Assembly: GCA_022570795.1 (NCBI GenBank)
Contig: JAKUDP010000014.1
Span: 248,001-312,000, forward strand
Length of the DNA stretch: 64,000 bases
Reading direction: 5' to 3'
Source: Sphaerulina vaccinii
Lineage: Eukaryota; Ascomycota; Dothideomycetes; Mycosphaerellales; Mycosphaerellaceae
The notes beneath the pieces are model-generated. The model searched no databases and was not told where the DNA came from. It worked only from the letters and a program-made list of their open reading frames with translations. The translations under genes were made by a program, and so were the position numbers. The number at the start of each line of letters is the position of its first letter. Within the stretch, counting starts at the first letter, position 1. Positions 11,226-21,844 of this stretch are shown piece after piece.

Positions 11226-12804
11226 TTACAGTCGAGCTAGCTTCTTTGGCGGCGATACTTCGTTGATGAGCCGTTTCCACATATTGATCCTCAACTCATG
11301 TCCGTCCATGAAGTCTCGGAACCATTCTCGCCTGAACTTAGGCAGCTTTCTACTCCCTTGAACTCCATCTCCAGCCACCTTCCGCAGAGTTTCGAAATAG
11401 TCTTCGATGTCAGGATGGATTAGCGTAAACTTGGGCCCGTCCCCCGGCTTTTCAATCCTCTTTTCTTCCCAGCTGGCCATTTCTTGATATTATGGAAGTG
11501 CTGCCCGACCAGCTAGGAGTCTTGCAGCGAATACAGCCTGCCATTCGTAGACCTTGAATGTCGGACCAGCATTGACAGCGCCAATGAAGAGCAATGTCGG
11601 ATCGTCTCGCCACACTATGTGTTGGTAGAGTCGAGTGGCACGATTGTTTCTTATCTCGATTTGTGGCAGGAAAGGCAAAGTCCAGCTGTATCCTGTTCCG
11701 AAGATAATGTGGTCGACGTTCTCGATAATATGCCCGTCCATGAGTTGGACGTCTCGGCCGACGATCTTCTCTATAGAGGGGTGTTTCTGTATGCCTGGAT
11801 GGCTGAAGGCTGTATCTCCAAAGTACACGTTTGCTTTCCTTCCGTTGACGATGGCATGTACTGGCTGTTCTGCGACTCGTGCCAAGTCAAATGCTATGTC
11901 CGCTCCGGACACGCCTGCACCCACGACGACCACACGCTATGTCAAGTGAGCAGAAATGATCTTAACTATCGCAGCAAGCTGAACACACCTTTCCAATGAA
12001 GTGATCTCTACCACGAGAGTGTTTGCTGTGCAACACAGTGCCAGGCCTCGACTTCTCCATCTCTTCGAGGCCAGGAATGGTTGGAATATAAGGCACATGC
12101 CAATGTCCGCTCGCAACCAATACAGCATCGAAGTACTCAACCCACCAGGTATCGGTGACCTCGCCTGATTTCCGTAGGACAAGCTTCCACTCGCCCCAAT
12201 CTTTTCTGCTTTCTCCACTGTAGTATTGTACGAGATCAGGTCCTGGTAGCCGTTGCGTTTCACTAAACTCTGGACATAATCTCGCATCGTCGTCCAGTGT
12301 CTGTACGGACTTGAGGAACCATACAGAGCCACAGAAGCCTCAGATCGCTGCTCTGGGATCAATTCTTCTGAAAATTGCATCGCTTCGGCGACGACGTTCG
12401 CTTTGCAGAGAGTCAACATAGTCAAGGAGAGCAGAGCTTCGACGCAAGAACGGACTCTTCAAGTATGGATAGATCGAAGATTCTGTGAAACGTTCTGCAT
12501 CGCTCTTTGGAGTCTGAGCGTGGAACCATTCTGGCAGTGGTATAGGCGCATCGGCAGTACGACTTGCTAGTGATGCAAAGTTCTTGAGAGTCGGGGGCCT
12601 GGCAGATTCACCTATCCTGCCTCAAGTATTAGCATCATGCTTGTTCATGGCGCTTCGACTTGGGCAGACATACCAACAACCTCCAGCAGCCTCACGACGT
12701 TCGAACGCGCGAATGATACTGAAAGTGTTCTCTTTCACGATAGCATCGATCGAGATCGCTCCAGCAGGCCCAAGACCAATCACAGCGATGCGTTTGCCGG
12801 GCAT
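11226..12804 (-). pseudogene. Flavin-containing monooxygenase-like gene, disrupted by a frameshift and a stop
   Basis: Fungal FMO-type NAD(P)H/FAD monooxygenase. Exons 12804-12674, 12616-12456, 12400-11989 and 11936-11226 have sound GT-AG junctions and phases. Seen: FAD Rossmann motif AVIGLGPAGA at the N-terminus, RREAAGGCW, SSIYPYLKTNV across intron 2, RHWTTMRDYVQSLVKR, SGHWHVPYIPTIPGL, second Rossmann motif VVVVGAGVSGADIAF, FGTGYSWTLPF, and a C-terminal HPDIEDYFETLRK. Two lesions: the frame slips by one base at a run of four C (+ strand, 12194-12197), between AEKIG and EWKLVLRK; and an in-frame TAA lies at 11490-11492, after AGRAALP and before the conserved tail. The first could be an assembly indel; the second is a substitution. 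Together they suggest a decayed gene. The neighbour at 13510 is a carrier gene. Confidence 0.82.
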
Positions 12805-13509
12805 GTTTACTCAGTATTTGACGGGATAAATCGGTATCGTGTCCTGTGCTGTGGGAAGGTCAACAAACTCTGGAGAGAACGTGTCCGCGTTCATCGCGCC
12901 ATCGTCCTTGTATTATGCGATAGACCTAACTTCAGCACATGATGGGCAAATCCCGTGCGATTGACCATATACTGAAGGTGTGTTGTGTTGGTGATCGTCA
13001 GCCTACAATTTGCAAGACAATTCCTTCGCCGTAGGGACAAACGGCACGGAATCTCTCCGTGAGGTCGAGCGGCACAGTCCATTGGAATTTCTGAGTCGTC
13101 CCGATTCTCGACATGATGACACTCGACCTCAATGTGTCGTTGTGATGGCAGAAAACAGACACCGCGAGGGAGTGAAGTCTTCTTCTCCGACGACCCGGCT
13201 TGGCTCTGCCTTGACCTTTGCTGCGAAGTTCCTTCTTCTCTTCATCACCAACAACAAACACTCCCTGATTGCATCTCATATGAGTGCTATCCTATGTGCC
13301 GCGCCCGGCGGCTAGGCACGCGGCTCTGGTCAAGGTCTGATGATGATCACATCACCGCCCTGGCCAGACTTGGTGCAATATGCCTATAAGCAACGGCATG
13401 GCCCGTGACAATGGCTAGTGTTGGACATCATGGTGTATCTTGCTAAATTTTAGGCTTTTCATGCAGACTCTCGTGAGATCTCCAGATCAAGATATTCGTC
13501 GAAGCAGCT
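12805..13509. other. Intergenic region between divergent FMO pseudogene and MFS gene
   Basis: About 700 bp upstream of both genes. No conserved frame, repeat or RNA gene recognised. It would hold both promoters. Confidence 0.5.
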
Positions 13510-15185
13510 ATGGAATCTTCTGAGAAGCAGCGCTGTAAGGATGTCGAAACGACTGAGTCACCAGAAGATAGCATCCACTTGGACCTCGATGTTGCTTCTC
13601 GAGCTCGCCGAAGGTATGTCATGACTTCCACTTTGAAGAGCTAAGGGACAGCCAGCTAATCGCATCATCTGAGAGAACAGAGTCGACTTCTCAGTCCTGC
13701 CATTGCTCGTCCTTGGCCTCTTCGTATTTCAGCTCGACCGCATGAACCTAGCCAGTGCTCTAACAGGAGGCTTCGCAAAAGACACCAATATCTCGCAATC
13801 CGACATCAATCTCGGCAACCTACTAATGTTCGGCGGCGTTGTACTTCTGGAAATACCATCAAACATGGCGCTGGAAGCCATTGGACCTCGCAAGTGGTTA
13901 TCGGCTCAGGTATTCATGTTCGGACTCGTAGCATCGTTGCAGTTTCTCACCCGTAACCGAGCTGGATTTCTTGCCTGTCGGATTGTACTGGGCTTGACAG
14001 AATCGGGATACATTCCTGGGGCGTTGTATACACTAGGATCGTGGTACAGACGACAAGACTTAGCTCGGCGAGTCGGCATCTTTTTCTTTGGGATGTTCGG
14101 CGGAAATGCTGTTAGTCCGCTGTTAGCCTCAGGTATTCTGCACCTCGATCATAGAGGTGGCCTGCGCGGATGGCAATGGCTCTTTCTTTGTGAGTAAGCC
14201 TCGTTGGCCGAGGTTGTCTTGCTGATCACCGTACAGTGGAGGGACTCTTCACCATCTGTGTTGCCTTCACTCTCCTTTTCCTACTTCCAGGATCACCAAA
14301 TCATCCCAAGCCTTTACTGGGACCTGGAATAGCACACTTCTCAGCAACGGAGCTGGAGGCACTTCGTCGATCACTACAGACCGATGGCGGGAAGTCGATG
14401 GACAGCGGACGTGGCAAGCGTATCCCACTTCACGTCGTCTGGCGCACTATCCTCCAATGGCGGCGCTGGCCGCACTTCATCTCGACATTTGCAGTCTTCA
14501 GCACCTTCTCACCACTAATGACATACACTCCCAGCATCATCATGAAGCTAGGCTTCGACCGCACATCTGCCAATGCTCTGGCGGCAGTCGGTCCATGTCT
14601 CGCACTCGCGTTAGTGTTCTCCTTCGCGGCTGCCAGTGATCGATCAAATCGTCGCGGAGTATGCGTAATATCAGCTCAGCTATGCTATCTGGTCACACTG
14701 ATAGTGATCCACCTAGTTCAACCTCATGTTGGCAAGTGGTCTAAGTGGGGTTTGTGGACTGCAGTCAATGCCTTTGCTGTGGGCTATCATCCTATCCATA
14801 ACAGCTGGGTACAGATCAACTGCCACGAAGCCGGTGAGCGTAGCATTTCTATGGCGATGTGGGTAATGAGCGCAATGAGGTGGGTCTTCGACACACGTTA
14901 CCAAAGGGGTAAGACCATAATATGCTTACTGTGTGTATAGTGGTCTTATGGCTGGAACCCAGTACTTCCAAGGCGATGACTTGCCATTGTAGGTGTCAAC
15001 ACCAGAAATTGATCACAACTCCATACTGAACAGTTTTCAGATACTCTCAAGGCACTAGAACCATGATCATCATGGTCTCTATCGGCATCTTCTTCACGGG
15101 TGTACAGATGCTTGTCTACTGGTCGCATAACAACAGGCATACCTTTACTGGCCGCCAAGAATCAGCAGTCAAGTTCATAATATGA
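13510..15185 (+). CDS. MFS transporter, anion:cation symporter (Dal5/Tna1-like; 5 exons)
   Basis: Plasma-membrane carrier of the family that takes up allantoate, nicotinate, pantothenate and similar carboxylates; substrate unknown here. Exons 13510-13613, 13681-14189, 14237-14879, 14941-14988 and 15041-15185 join in frame to 482 aa. Seen: a charged cytosolic N-terminus, FQLDRMNLASALT in the first membrane segment, the family motif CRIVLGLTESGYIPGALYTL followed by WYRRQDLARRVGIFF, and the late GTQYFQGDDLPLYSQGTR motif, whose short exon 4 is needed to complete it. The start is the first ATG in exon 1. It is divergent from the FMO pseudogene; whether the two were ever co-functional is unknown. 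Confidence 0.9.
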
Positions 15186-15360
15186 CCACTACCAAACAGC
15201 ATGGAGAGCCTAGAGACATCCATCGATCTCAGGTGAGCGAGCTGGCACCATTTCCAAGTCCACGAAAGCATCGACCTCATCCCGACCACGGCTCCAATAC
15301 ATACATGTCAGACCTCTAGCCGCCAAGAATCAGGAGTCAAGACTGTTTCATGACGACTAC
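15149..15360. repeat. Short direct repeat copying the end of the MFS gene
   Basis: GCCGCCAAGAATCAGCAGTCAAG (15151-15173, last codons of the MFS gene) recurs with one mismatch at 15319-15341 (GGAGTCAAG ending), and looser similarity (CATAATATGACCACTA versus CATGACGACTA) follows both. This is a partial duplication of the 3' end about 168 bp downstream. Confidence 0.6.
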
Positions 15361-15482
15361 GTCATCACAATAAACATCAGGAATGTCGACAACGGCGACC
15401 TATTGTGATGCTGCTCTTCCACAGAACGTCATACAAGTTCTCAGCAGTCTTCATTCGAAAGTTTTCATCATCTGCATTCAAT

Positions 15483-16241
15483 ATGCCGAAGGAACCAGGT
15501 TCACGAAGCACGCGTACAGCTCGCAAAGACCCTCTAAGCAAGCCAGAAAAGTCGGCCACATCAACATCAACGAAGAAGAAAGATGGCCGCGACTCCCACC
15601 TCTACACAGATGATAACCCCAAGACAACAATCCACGGAACAGGCTTCAAAGACGCAGCAGCAGCAGAACGAACACTCAAGCTCATCGAAAATCGATCCTT
15701 GATCTATCAATTCCAAACAGTAAACACGATGTACAACCGTGCCAAACACCACCCCTCAATGAAAAAGGACCCCAATGGCACAACAGCAAATACAGCAGAT
15801 ATCCGTTCCGCAATGGCCATATTTCGCTCCTGGCTCGACTCCACATATCCTGCATCCCAAGCAGCGTTACGAGCAGGAGGTTTCAAACCCTTACTCTCCA
15901 AGAAGATCATCCAGAAATATCTACCACGTGTCCAAGAGAGTAAAGCCATCAGTGCTACAGCGAAACAGTTTGCAGAGATGTACTCCGAGCTGCCGAAAGG
16001 AAAGAAACTAGGAAACACGCTCCTAGATGATGAGAAACCTATGGAAGCTGATTGGGAAGTGAAGAGGTATACGGAGTTGAGCGAGTTGGTGCCCGAGGGG
16101 AAGGAAGAAAAGTCCGGATGGGAAGAAGGAGGCGAACTATGGGATGGTAACGTTGAAACGAGCGGCAAAGTGATTTCTGAAGAACATCTGAAGCTCATCG
16201 CATGGGCTTGGAGTCCCGTGGACGAGAGGAAATTACCTTGA
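15483..16241 (+). CDS. Conserved ascomycete protein of unknown function
   Basis: Single exon, 252 aa from the ATG at 15483. The frame stays open 78 nt further upstream, but this start gives a basic Ser/Thr/Lys-rich N-terminus usual for fungal proteins. The core from about residue 50 (GTGFKDAAAAERTLKLIENRS, then YQFQTVNTMYNRAKHHPSMK and MAIFRSWLDSTYP) is well-ordered helical sequence and codon use is even along the gene, so I regard it as real. The C-terminus is acidic. It lacks a signal peptide and membrane segments, so it is probably intracellular. No catalytic motif is recognised. Confidence 0.75.
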   Translation: MPKEPGSRSTRTARKDPLSKPEKSATSTSTKKKDGRDSHLYTDDNPKTTIHGTGFKDAAAAERTLKLIENRSLIYQFQTVNTMYNRAKHHPSMKKDPNGTTANTADIRSAMAIFRSWLDSTYPASQAALRAGGFKPLLSKKIIQKYLPRVQESKAISATAKQFAEMYSELPKGKKLGNTLLDDEKPMEADWEVKRYTELSELVPEGKEEKSGWEEGGELWDGNVETSGKVISEEHLKLIAWAWSPVDERKLP

Positions 16242-16254
16242 CTTGACAGTTCGA

Positions 16255-16950
16255 TATTGCTTGGCAAAAGAAGAACGCAAAACAATCGCGCTGAAGTAGC
16301 GCTGATGCATACATCATTATCACCGAAGTCTTGTCAAATTCGAGGGATGCAGACTCTAGACCTACTGCTGGCATCAGCTACACTGACGACTTACAGGTAT
16401 ACCGCTAGACTACGGACGACTATTGAGATTGCAGGATATCTGATCGTATATCAACCTTGCTTGACAAGCCCTTATGCTGCAAAAAGGAAGGGGTTGTTAG
16501 GAACGCAAAACAATCACCTACAGCCAGAGAATCACAAACACCTTCGAGCTCGAAGTCGAATAGCGTCCAAGTATACAGAATCTGGACTTATTGCTAACAT
16601 CACGACTTACAGGTATACCGCTAGACCATTGACGACTATTGAAACTACGTCGATTGGGCGAATATATCTATGCCCGATACCGAAGACAGACTGGGAGCAA
16701 AAGTCGGACTGTTGAGCAAAAGAGCTGAAACAATCGCCCTAATCAAGGCTTGAGTTTCCCAATGGAGCATCCTAGGCCAGCTGCTTACCTCAGAAGTCTC
16801 GAAAGGGTTACTTCAAAGTCCAGCATCAGCTTTGCTGACGACTTACTGACCTTACCGCTAGACCATTGACGACTGTTGGGAATGCATGATACCTATCGTA
16901 TGTATACCTTCATAGAGTCCATTTAAGACTTAGCAAAAGGAATGAATGTG
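16255..16950. repeat. Direct repeat of about 215-235 bp, three copies plus a partial fourth
   Basis: Two landmarks repeat in step. GAACGCAAAACAATCNC is seen at 16273 and 16501, and as GAGCTGAAACAATCGC at 16723, with a fragment (AGCAAAAGGAATGAATG) near 16932. The block GACGACTTACAGGTATACCGCTAGAC is at about 16386 and 16602, and as CTTACCGCTAGACCATTGACGACT at 16851, each followed by TTGACGACTATTG-like sequence. Copies are about 70-80% similar by eye. No coding frame is conserved among them. Confidence 0.65.
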
Positions 16951-17556
16951 CAAGTCTTCTTCGCCGTAAATGCTCCATTTCATGCAAGGCCGTGCGTGTT
17001 GTGTCTGTCTTTGGTGGTCAAGTTCCAGCACATGGTCATATCAAACTTTGTTTTGTAAGGTAGTGAACTATCGATTGATGTTCCTATTCTCATACTGTGA
17101 GACATTATTGGGCTATGTACAAGTGATGAAAGGTTTCCAATACATGACAATGAACAGACAAGTAAGTCTCGGACTGTGGTATCTCTCGTTTCCGTAATAA
17201 AAGTTGCTCACGTGGGAGCAGTGATCGTCGCTTGTACGCGACAGTGCTTCACAGAGCCATCTGGTGCTCTCTTTCCTCCTCCAGTCCCCATGCGCACGCG
17301 CATTTTTCCTTCTTGTGGCGCCCAGGCCACGTCGCTGGATGTGTCTCGAAAGCAAAGTATCCAGGAGCATTTGACTCTGTACAGAAGGACAAGGTCGTGA
17401 ATCCATGCTTCATCATATGTATAAATGGTAGTTGGCTCTCTGGTGCCGGTTTCCTGAACGCGTTGCTGTGCTGTATGCATGTAGACCATATGAAAATTAT
17501 ATGCAAGAGGCTGTGTTGGTGACAGTATCGATGCGTGCTAGAAGGACCCATGTGGT
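16951..17556. other. Intergenic region
   Basis: Overlapping frames on both strands at 17113-17560 are mutual shadows without domains. This is the 3' flank of the Kelch-like membrane protein. Nothing else seen. Confidence 0.4.
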
Positions 17557-20088
17557 TCATCCCTGACGCAAGTTCAACCAGCTCATATCTGTGTTTATCG
17601 GCTTGGTTCCTTCCTGATGCGCTCCTGGTGCAGCTTGAGGTTCTCTTTTCCGCGGAGGACTGTCAGGGTAGTCGGCTCCAGGAAAGACGGTCACGGTACT
17701 ATCGCGATCCTCAGCTGGTCGACTCGAGAGTCCAAGTGCTTTAGGAGGCGCGAGACCACCAAATCCATCATCAACTGGTATGGGCGCTGGCTTTGATGCA
17801 CTGTCCGGTTTCCTGTCTGATGGCTTGAGCGATGGAGTCCGGGGCGAAGCCCATTCTGACGTTGGACCAGCTGCGTGGCTCAGCTTGACCTTTGCTGGTT
17901 TGTACGTGGTGCCAGCGCCAGGGAAGAAGCCAGTCGAGCGACCTCGTGAGGGTACACGAGTGCTATTCGTGTACACGCTACTCGTGGCTCGACCTCTGTC
18001 TGTGATTGGCATATCGCCAGGCGTCCACGGTGTTTGAATCTCATGGAAGTACTCGCTCGTCACGTTACTGCTGATCGTAGAGCGATTGTCGTAGGAGTTG
18101 ATACTGGTGGCCTGTGAGCTGCGTGGGTCGACGATGTGACCTCTTTGCCCTTCGCTAATAACACCAGAACTTCCGGTCCGCGAGAAGTCTTCTCTTGAAT
18201 CCATGAATGCAGGAGAACCCATTGCCACGTGTGACAGCCGTTGCCCGTCGACAGTCTTAGTGAAGTCGATATCAAGCGGTGGGACTAGGATCGAAGACGG
18301 TATTCTAGCACGTTTCTCGTCGGTCGAGTACTCAGAGTCCCTTGACACATGCCTGTCCACGGTCTCACCACTCTTGTTGGGCTTGATGTATGCCGATGGT
18401 ATGTGTGATAGTGAACGAGGATCCTCAGGAGCACTAGTGGCGAAGTACTTCGACCACCCTGAACTTCGCTTTCGCTCGTCACGCGTTTCCTTATCAAGCG
18501 CTGAGCCGTTAGCAAATGCTCCAGGAACAACCAGATTGTTGTTCGGTATGGCAGTTTTATGGCCGATGTCCATCATCTCGTGGTTCTCCGAAGGTCGCGG
18601 AATGCCTTCCTTGTCCTTAACAAGACGAGCAGTGCTCTCAAAGCTGGCCTTCTGCGAGTGACCATAGGGATTCGTCGACTTGTTGCCATTGCCCCACTTA
18701 TTGGTAATGATGGCAAGCGAACTGTGAGATCCATTGTTACTGCGGTCGAAGTTGTTCTTCGGTGGCGTCAGATCTTGTGCAGACACTCCAGCTTCCTTCA
18801 TGAAGGACGCGCCTCGATCCGCAAAGCTCATACGACGATCAGTGGCACCACCCTCCTTCTCCTGCAGATAACCTCCATTCTTCTTCTTTTGCTTCATCTT
18901 CCTCCATCTTAAGAACAACAGAACTAGTATGAAGAGTGCAGCGATTCCGCAAAGCGTGCCGAGGGTGATTCCAAGAGTCTTCATCATCTTGTCATGTGAG
19001 GACATGCCACCGCCAGCAGCAGGCGTACTCGTGGTCGGTTGTGCTGTGTCGCTGGCTGTGGGAGTAGAACTCGGTTGACTTGTCGAGCTTGGCTGGAGGA
19101 TGATTTGCTGCTTGGAGTTGAAGAATGCATTGGCATCGATCCATGAGTTCTCCTTCTGGTCGAACATGATGACAGGATCATTGTCATTGCCACCTGCCAT
19201 CACAACCAGACCATCGGCATTCTGGGCTATCGAGCAGTCGGCCCGGGTACTAGTCGGAGCGTTTGTAGCGTTGTACGATGGCCAGTCAGCTATTGTGAGG
19301 TCACGCTTTCGAAAGCTGGTCGATTGCGTTTGGCCGACCATTTGGCCAGTATAAGCAGGCCTCCCGTTGTCGCCAAGAAGGACAATGGCCTGCGCGGTAT
19401 TGGGCGATGTGTGCATATCGTAGACCTGTAGTACCTTGCTTCCATCATCGCCATCAACAACAACAGCTCGAGCTGAAGAGTCCAATGGCGCAGCTAAGTC
19501 ACTGGAGAGTCGCGTCCATCCTTCACTAGGTCCGAACAACCAGATTTGATTCGACAAGATCTGGCCTCCTGCCATGACTGCGTGACTGCTATTCCATGGG
19601 GCCAGTATCGGATTGTTAGCAGGCGGCGCTTGTGAGACATATGACAATATGTCGTATGGATATCGTGTGTTGAGCAGAAAGGTCTGCGAAGAGAGGGCCG
19701 AAGGCGCATTGGCTTGCGAACCAGCATAAACCAGTATTGACTGGGAGTCCGGAAGATAGACCGCGCTGTGGTTCACTCGGTTCTGCAGCACATTCGCACC
19801 CGGGTATATGCTTTCCCACGCTTTGTTCCCAAACGAGTATCTCTGTACTCCCAGATAGCTTCCATCACTGCTTTCGCCTCCCAGAACAAACAGAGATTTG
19901 TCACCATCCGTAGTCTTCACACATGCAGGCGCATCGACATTCTGTCCACCGACCTCCTCTGTCCATGTCGCATTCCTCTTGAGAGGCAGCGACTGCAGCT
20001 GCCCATCGTTGTTGTACACGTAGAGAGTCTTATCGAAAATTCCCGAGCAATGGCCGCTCAGGGAGTGGTCTGGCAAAGGAACTGCCAT
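17557..20088 (-). CDS. Kelch-like single-pass membrane protein, N-terminus probably incomplete
   Basis: 843 aa from the ATG at 20088. Residues about 1-330 contain Kelch-like blades (SLFVLGGESSDGSYLGVQRYSF, HSAVYLPDSQSILVYAGSQ, GLVVMAGGNDNDPVIMFD). A Ser/Thr/Pro-rich stalk follows, then one transmembrane helix (ITLGTLCGIAALFILVLLFL, near 375-395) and a basic RWRKMKQKKK stop-transfer, and about 440 disordered Ser/Pro-rich cytoplasmic residues. This layout matches fungal type I membrane proteins that usually start with a signal peptide, which is missing here. The frame is open upstream with plausible coding sequence (IYHTFYGAELPSDSAPFAGW) until a stop near 20165, so a first exon ending in an intron upstream is likely; a hydrophobic stretch on this strand near 20520-20580 is a candidate but is not proven. 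Confidence 0.78.
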   Translation of the reverse strand: MAVPLPDHSLSGHCSGIFDKTLYVYNNDGQLQSLPLKRNATWTEEVGGQNVDAPACVKTTDGDKSLFVLGGESSDGSYLGVQRYSFGNKAWESIYPGANVLQNRVNHSAVYLPDSQSILVYAGSQANAPSALSSQTFLLNTRYPYDILSYVSQAPPANNPILAPWNSSHAVMAGGQILSNQIWLFGPSEGWTRLSSDLAAPLDSSARAVVVDGDDGSKVLQVYDMHTSPNTAQAIVLLGDNGRPAYTGQMVGQTQSTSFRKRDLTIADWPSYNATNAPTSTRADCSIAQNADGLVVMAGGNDNDPVIMFDQKENSWIDANAFFNSKQQIILQPSSTSQPSSTPTASDTAQPTTSTPAAGGGMSSHDKMMKTLGITLGTLCGIAALFILVLLFLRWRKMKQKKKNGGYLQEKEGGATDRRMSFADRGASFMKEAGVSAQDLTPPKNNFDRSNNGSHSSLAIITNKWGNGNKSTNPYGHSQKASFESTARLVKDKEGIPRPSENHEMMDIGHKTAIPNNNLVVPGAFANGSALDKETRDERKRSSGWSKYFATSAPEDPRSLSHIPSAYIKPNKSGETVDRHVSRDSEYSTDEKRARIPSSILVPPLDIDFTKTVDGQRLSHVAMGSPAFMDSREDFSRTGSSGVISEGQRGHIVDPRSSQATSINSYDNRSTISSNVTSEYFHEIQTPWTPGDMPITDRGRATSSVYTNSTRVPSRGRSTGFFPGAGTTYKPAKVKLSHAAGPTSEWASPRTPSLKPSDRKPDSASKPAPIPVDDGFGGLAPPKALGLSSRPAEDRDSTVTVFPGADYPDSPPRKREPQAAPGAHQEGTKPINTDMSWLNLRQG

Positions 20089-21290
20089 CCAGCCAGCAAA
20101 CGGCGCCGAGTCGCTCGGCAGCTCAGCGCCGTAGAAGGTATGGTATATATGGAGATGCCGGCCTCAGCTGTCGCAAAGTTGTTGTTCTGAGCATATGCGC
20201 GCCAGGCGGTATGGCACTTGTTTGTTTGTCGGGCGGTCCTGCCGAGTGCACGAGTCGTGCCTGAGTGTTCAAGTTGTGAACGACAGTAGGTTTGCGGTAT
20301 CCGCTATCGAGCGAGGGGATCGTGAACCTCGAGGGGCTGTTTAGTCGGCAGTGACAGCCAGCCAGGTGGTCACAGGATGCGACACGGTCTCGTGGTGACA
20401 GCTCGACACTGAGCGGTCAATGGTTGGGCTCGTCAGGGCGCTGAAACGCGAAAGGCGGAAGGCGGAAGAAGTGAGCCGATGTCGTCGAGGTGGTCGTCGC
20501 CAGGAGAGCAGGGCAGAGCAAGAGCCAGGGTGGTAGAAGCGAATGTAAGGGCTCGGAGAGCAGTAAGGAATGACCAGCGAGACTTCCAGAGAATTACATT
20601 AGCAGCATGCGATGTCGTTGTCGCGCAGTGCAGTGCAGTGCAGTCCGAGAGACCAGAGATGCACGCTGCACGACGGTGAGGGAGGATGCAAACGCTGGGC
20701 AACGAAAGAGTCGGACACGAGACAACGCTGCCCTGCCTGCCCTGCCGTTCGAAACTGGAACTAGCGGTTCATCAGGGGTATGTCGTGAACAGCTATGCTA
20801 CTTTTGTTCACTTCCCTTCTCCCGCCTTACCCAAAACTGCCTCTCTAGCTGTTACAAACACTGATTCTACTTGACGCGCTTTGCTTCTCCCTACGTACGA
20901 AAGGCTGGCTTCTTGCACGCGTTGTCGTCGCTTCAGACACAGCGAGATTTTGCCAGAATCCCACCACGCGGAGACCCTGTCCTGCATAAGCCCCTGGTCC
21001 AGGTTCAACCTCGATGCGATACCGAACACCGAATTGCTTCTTGCAGGACGCTACAAGCACAGGGAGACCTTCAAACTCATCGCATCAACAGCACGACGCG
21101 TCAAAAATATCAGCATCACCTTCAGCTGTTTTCTTGAAGCCTCAGGACCGCGTCCAGTATTTTACCGTTTATGCAGGTCCAACCGCCATCTCAGGAACGC
21201 TCCCGAAAGACCCCTGCTAGCGACGTGATGAAACAAGCCGTTCCTCGGAGAGATCGAGCTTAAAATATGATGCACGTTCGAGAAAGTCAG

Positions 21291-21338
21291 ACACTTCACA
21301 AATCACCTCCCAAGACACTTCACAAATCACCTCCCAAG
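21291..21338. repeat. Perfect 24-bp tandem duplication
   Basis: The unit beginning ACACTTCACAAATCACCTCC occurs twice head-to-tail without a mismatch. Non-coding. Confidence 0.85.
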
Positions 21339-21695
21339 ACACAAATCGCGAGTACAGACTCGCACAAATTCGCTTGAGAGCAAAGAAGTTACCACAGGAC
21401 AGAATTCACGAACGAGACACAGCATTGCATCATCTCGAAAGTGTCAGGAAGAAGCTTGCGATAATCACTATTTCAGATGCTACTGTGCTAATTACAGCGG
21501 AATTGTGCATAGCCGAGCAAATCGACAATAATCGGATCAACTCCTGCTCCTTCTACAGCGGGAAAGCCTGACCAGTTAGATGTCAGGGCTGAGTTATTCT
21601 CTATCACACCACATGACATCCACAAAGCGAAGAAGACTTCATGCAACACCCATATAAGGACGAGGGTCGCCTGCAAGCTACTTGAATACATCTCG

Positions 21696-21844
21696 TTCAG
21701 CGGCTGTGGAAGGATTGCCACTGGTCTGCGTCTTCTCATGGAACAACCACATGGCACCTTGAAGAAGGACTGATTAGTGTATGACCTGGCAAGCCCTCAA
21801 CCTCATCTAATTCAGCGGCTGTATAGCAGCTGCCACTGGTCTGC
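21696..21844. repeat. Imperfect direct repeat, period about 115 bp
   Basis: TTCAGCGGCTGT followed by TGCCACTGGTCTGC is present at 21696-21729 and 21811-21844 with changes between. A looser pair, TCATCTGAAAGTC / TCATCTAAAAGTC, follows at about 21981 and 22063. Confidence 0.6.

Noticed and set aside
11226..15185. Biosynthetic gene cluster around the FMO and MFS genes
   Set aside because: No polyketide, peptide, terpene or other backbone enzyme is present nearby, and the FMO is broken.
20985..21030. tRNA-like B box (GGTTCAACCTC)
   Set aside because: No matching A box or acceptor stem upstream.
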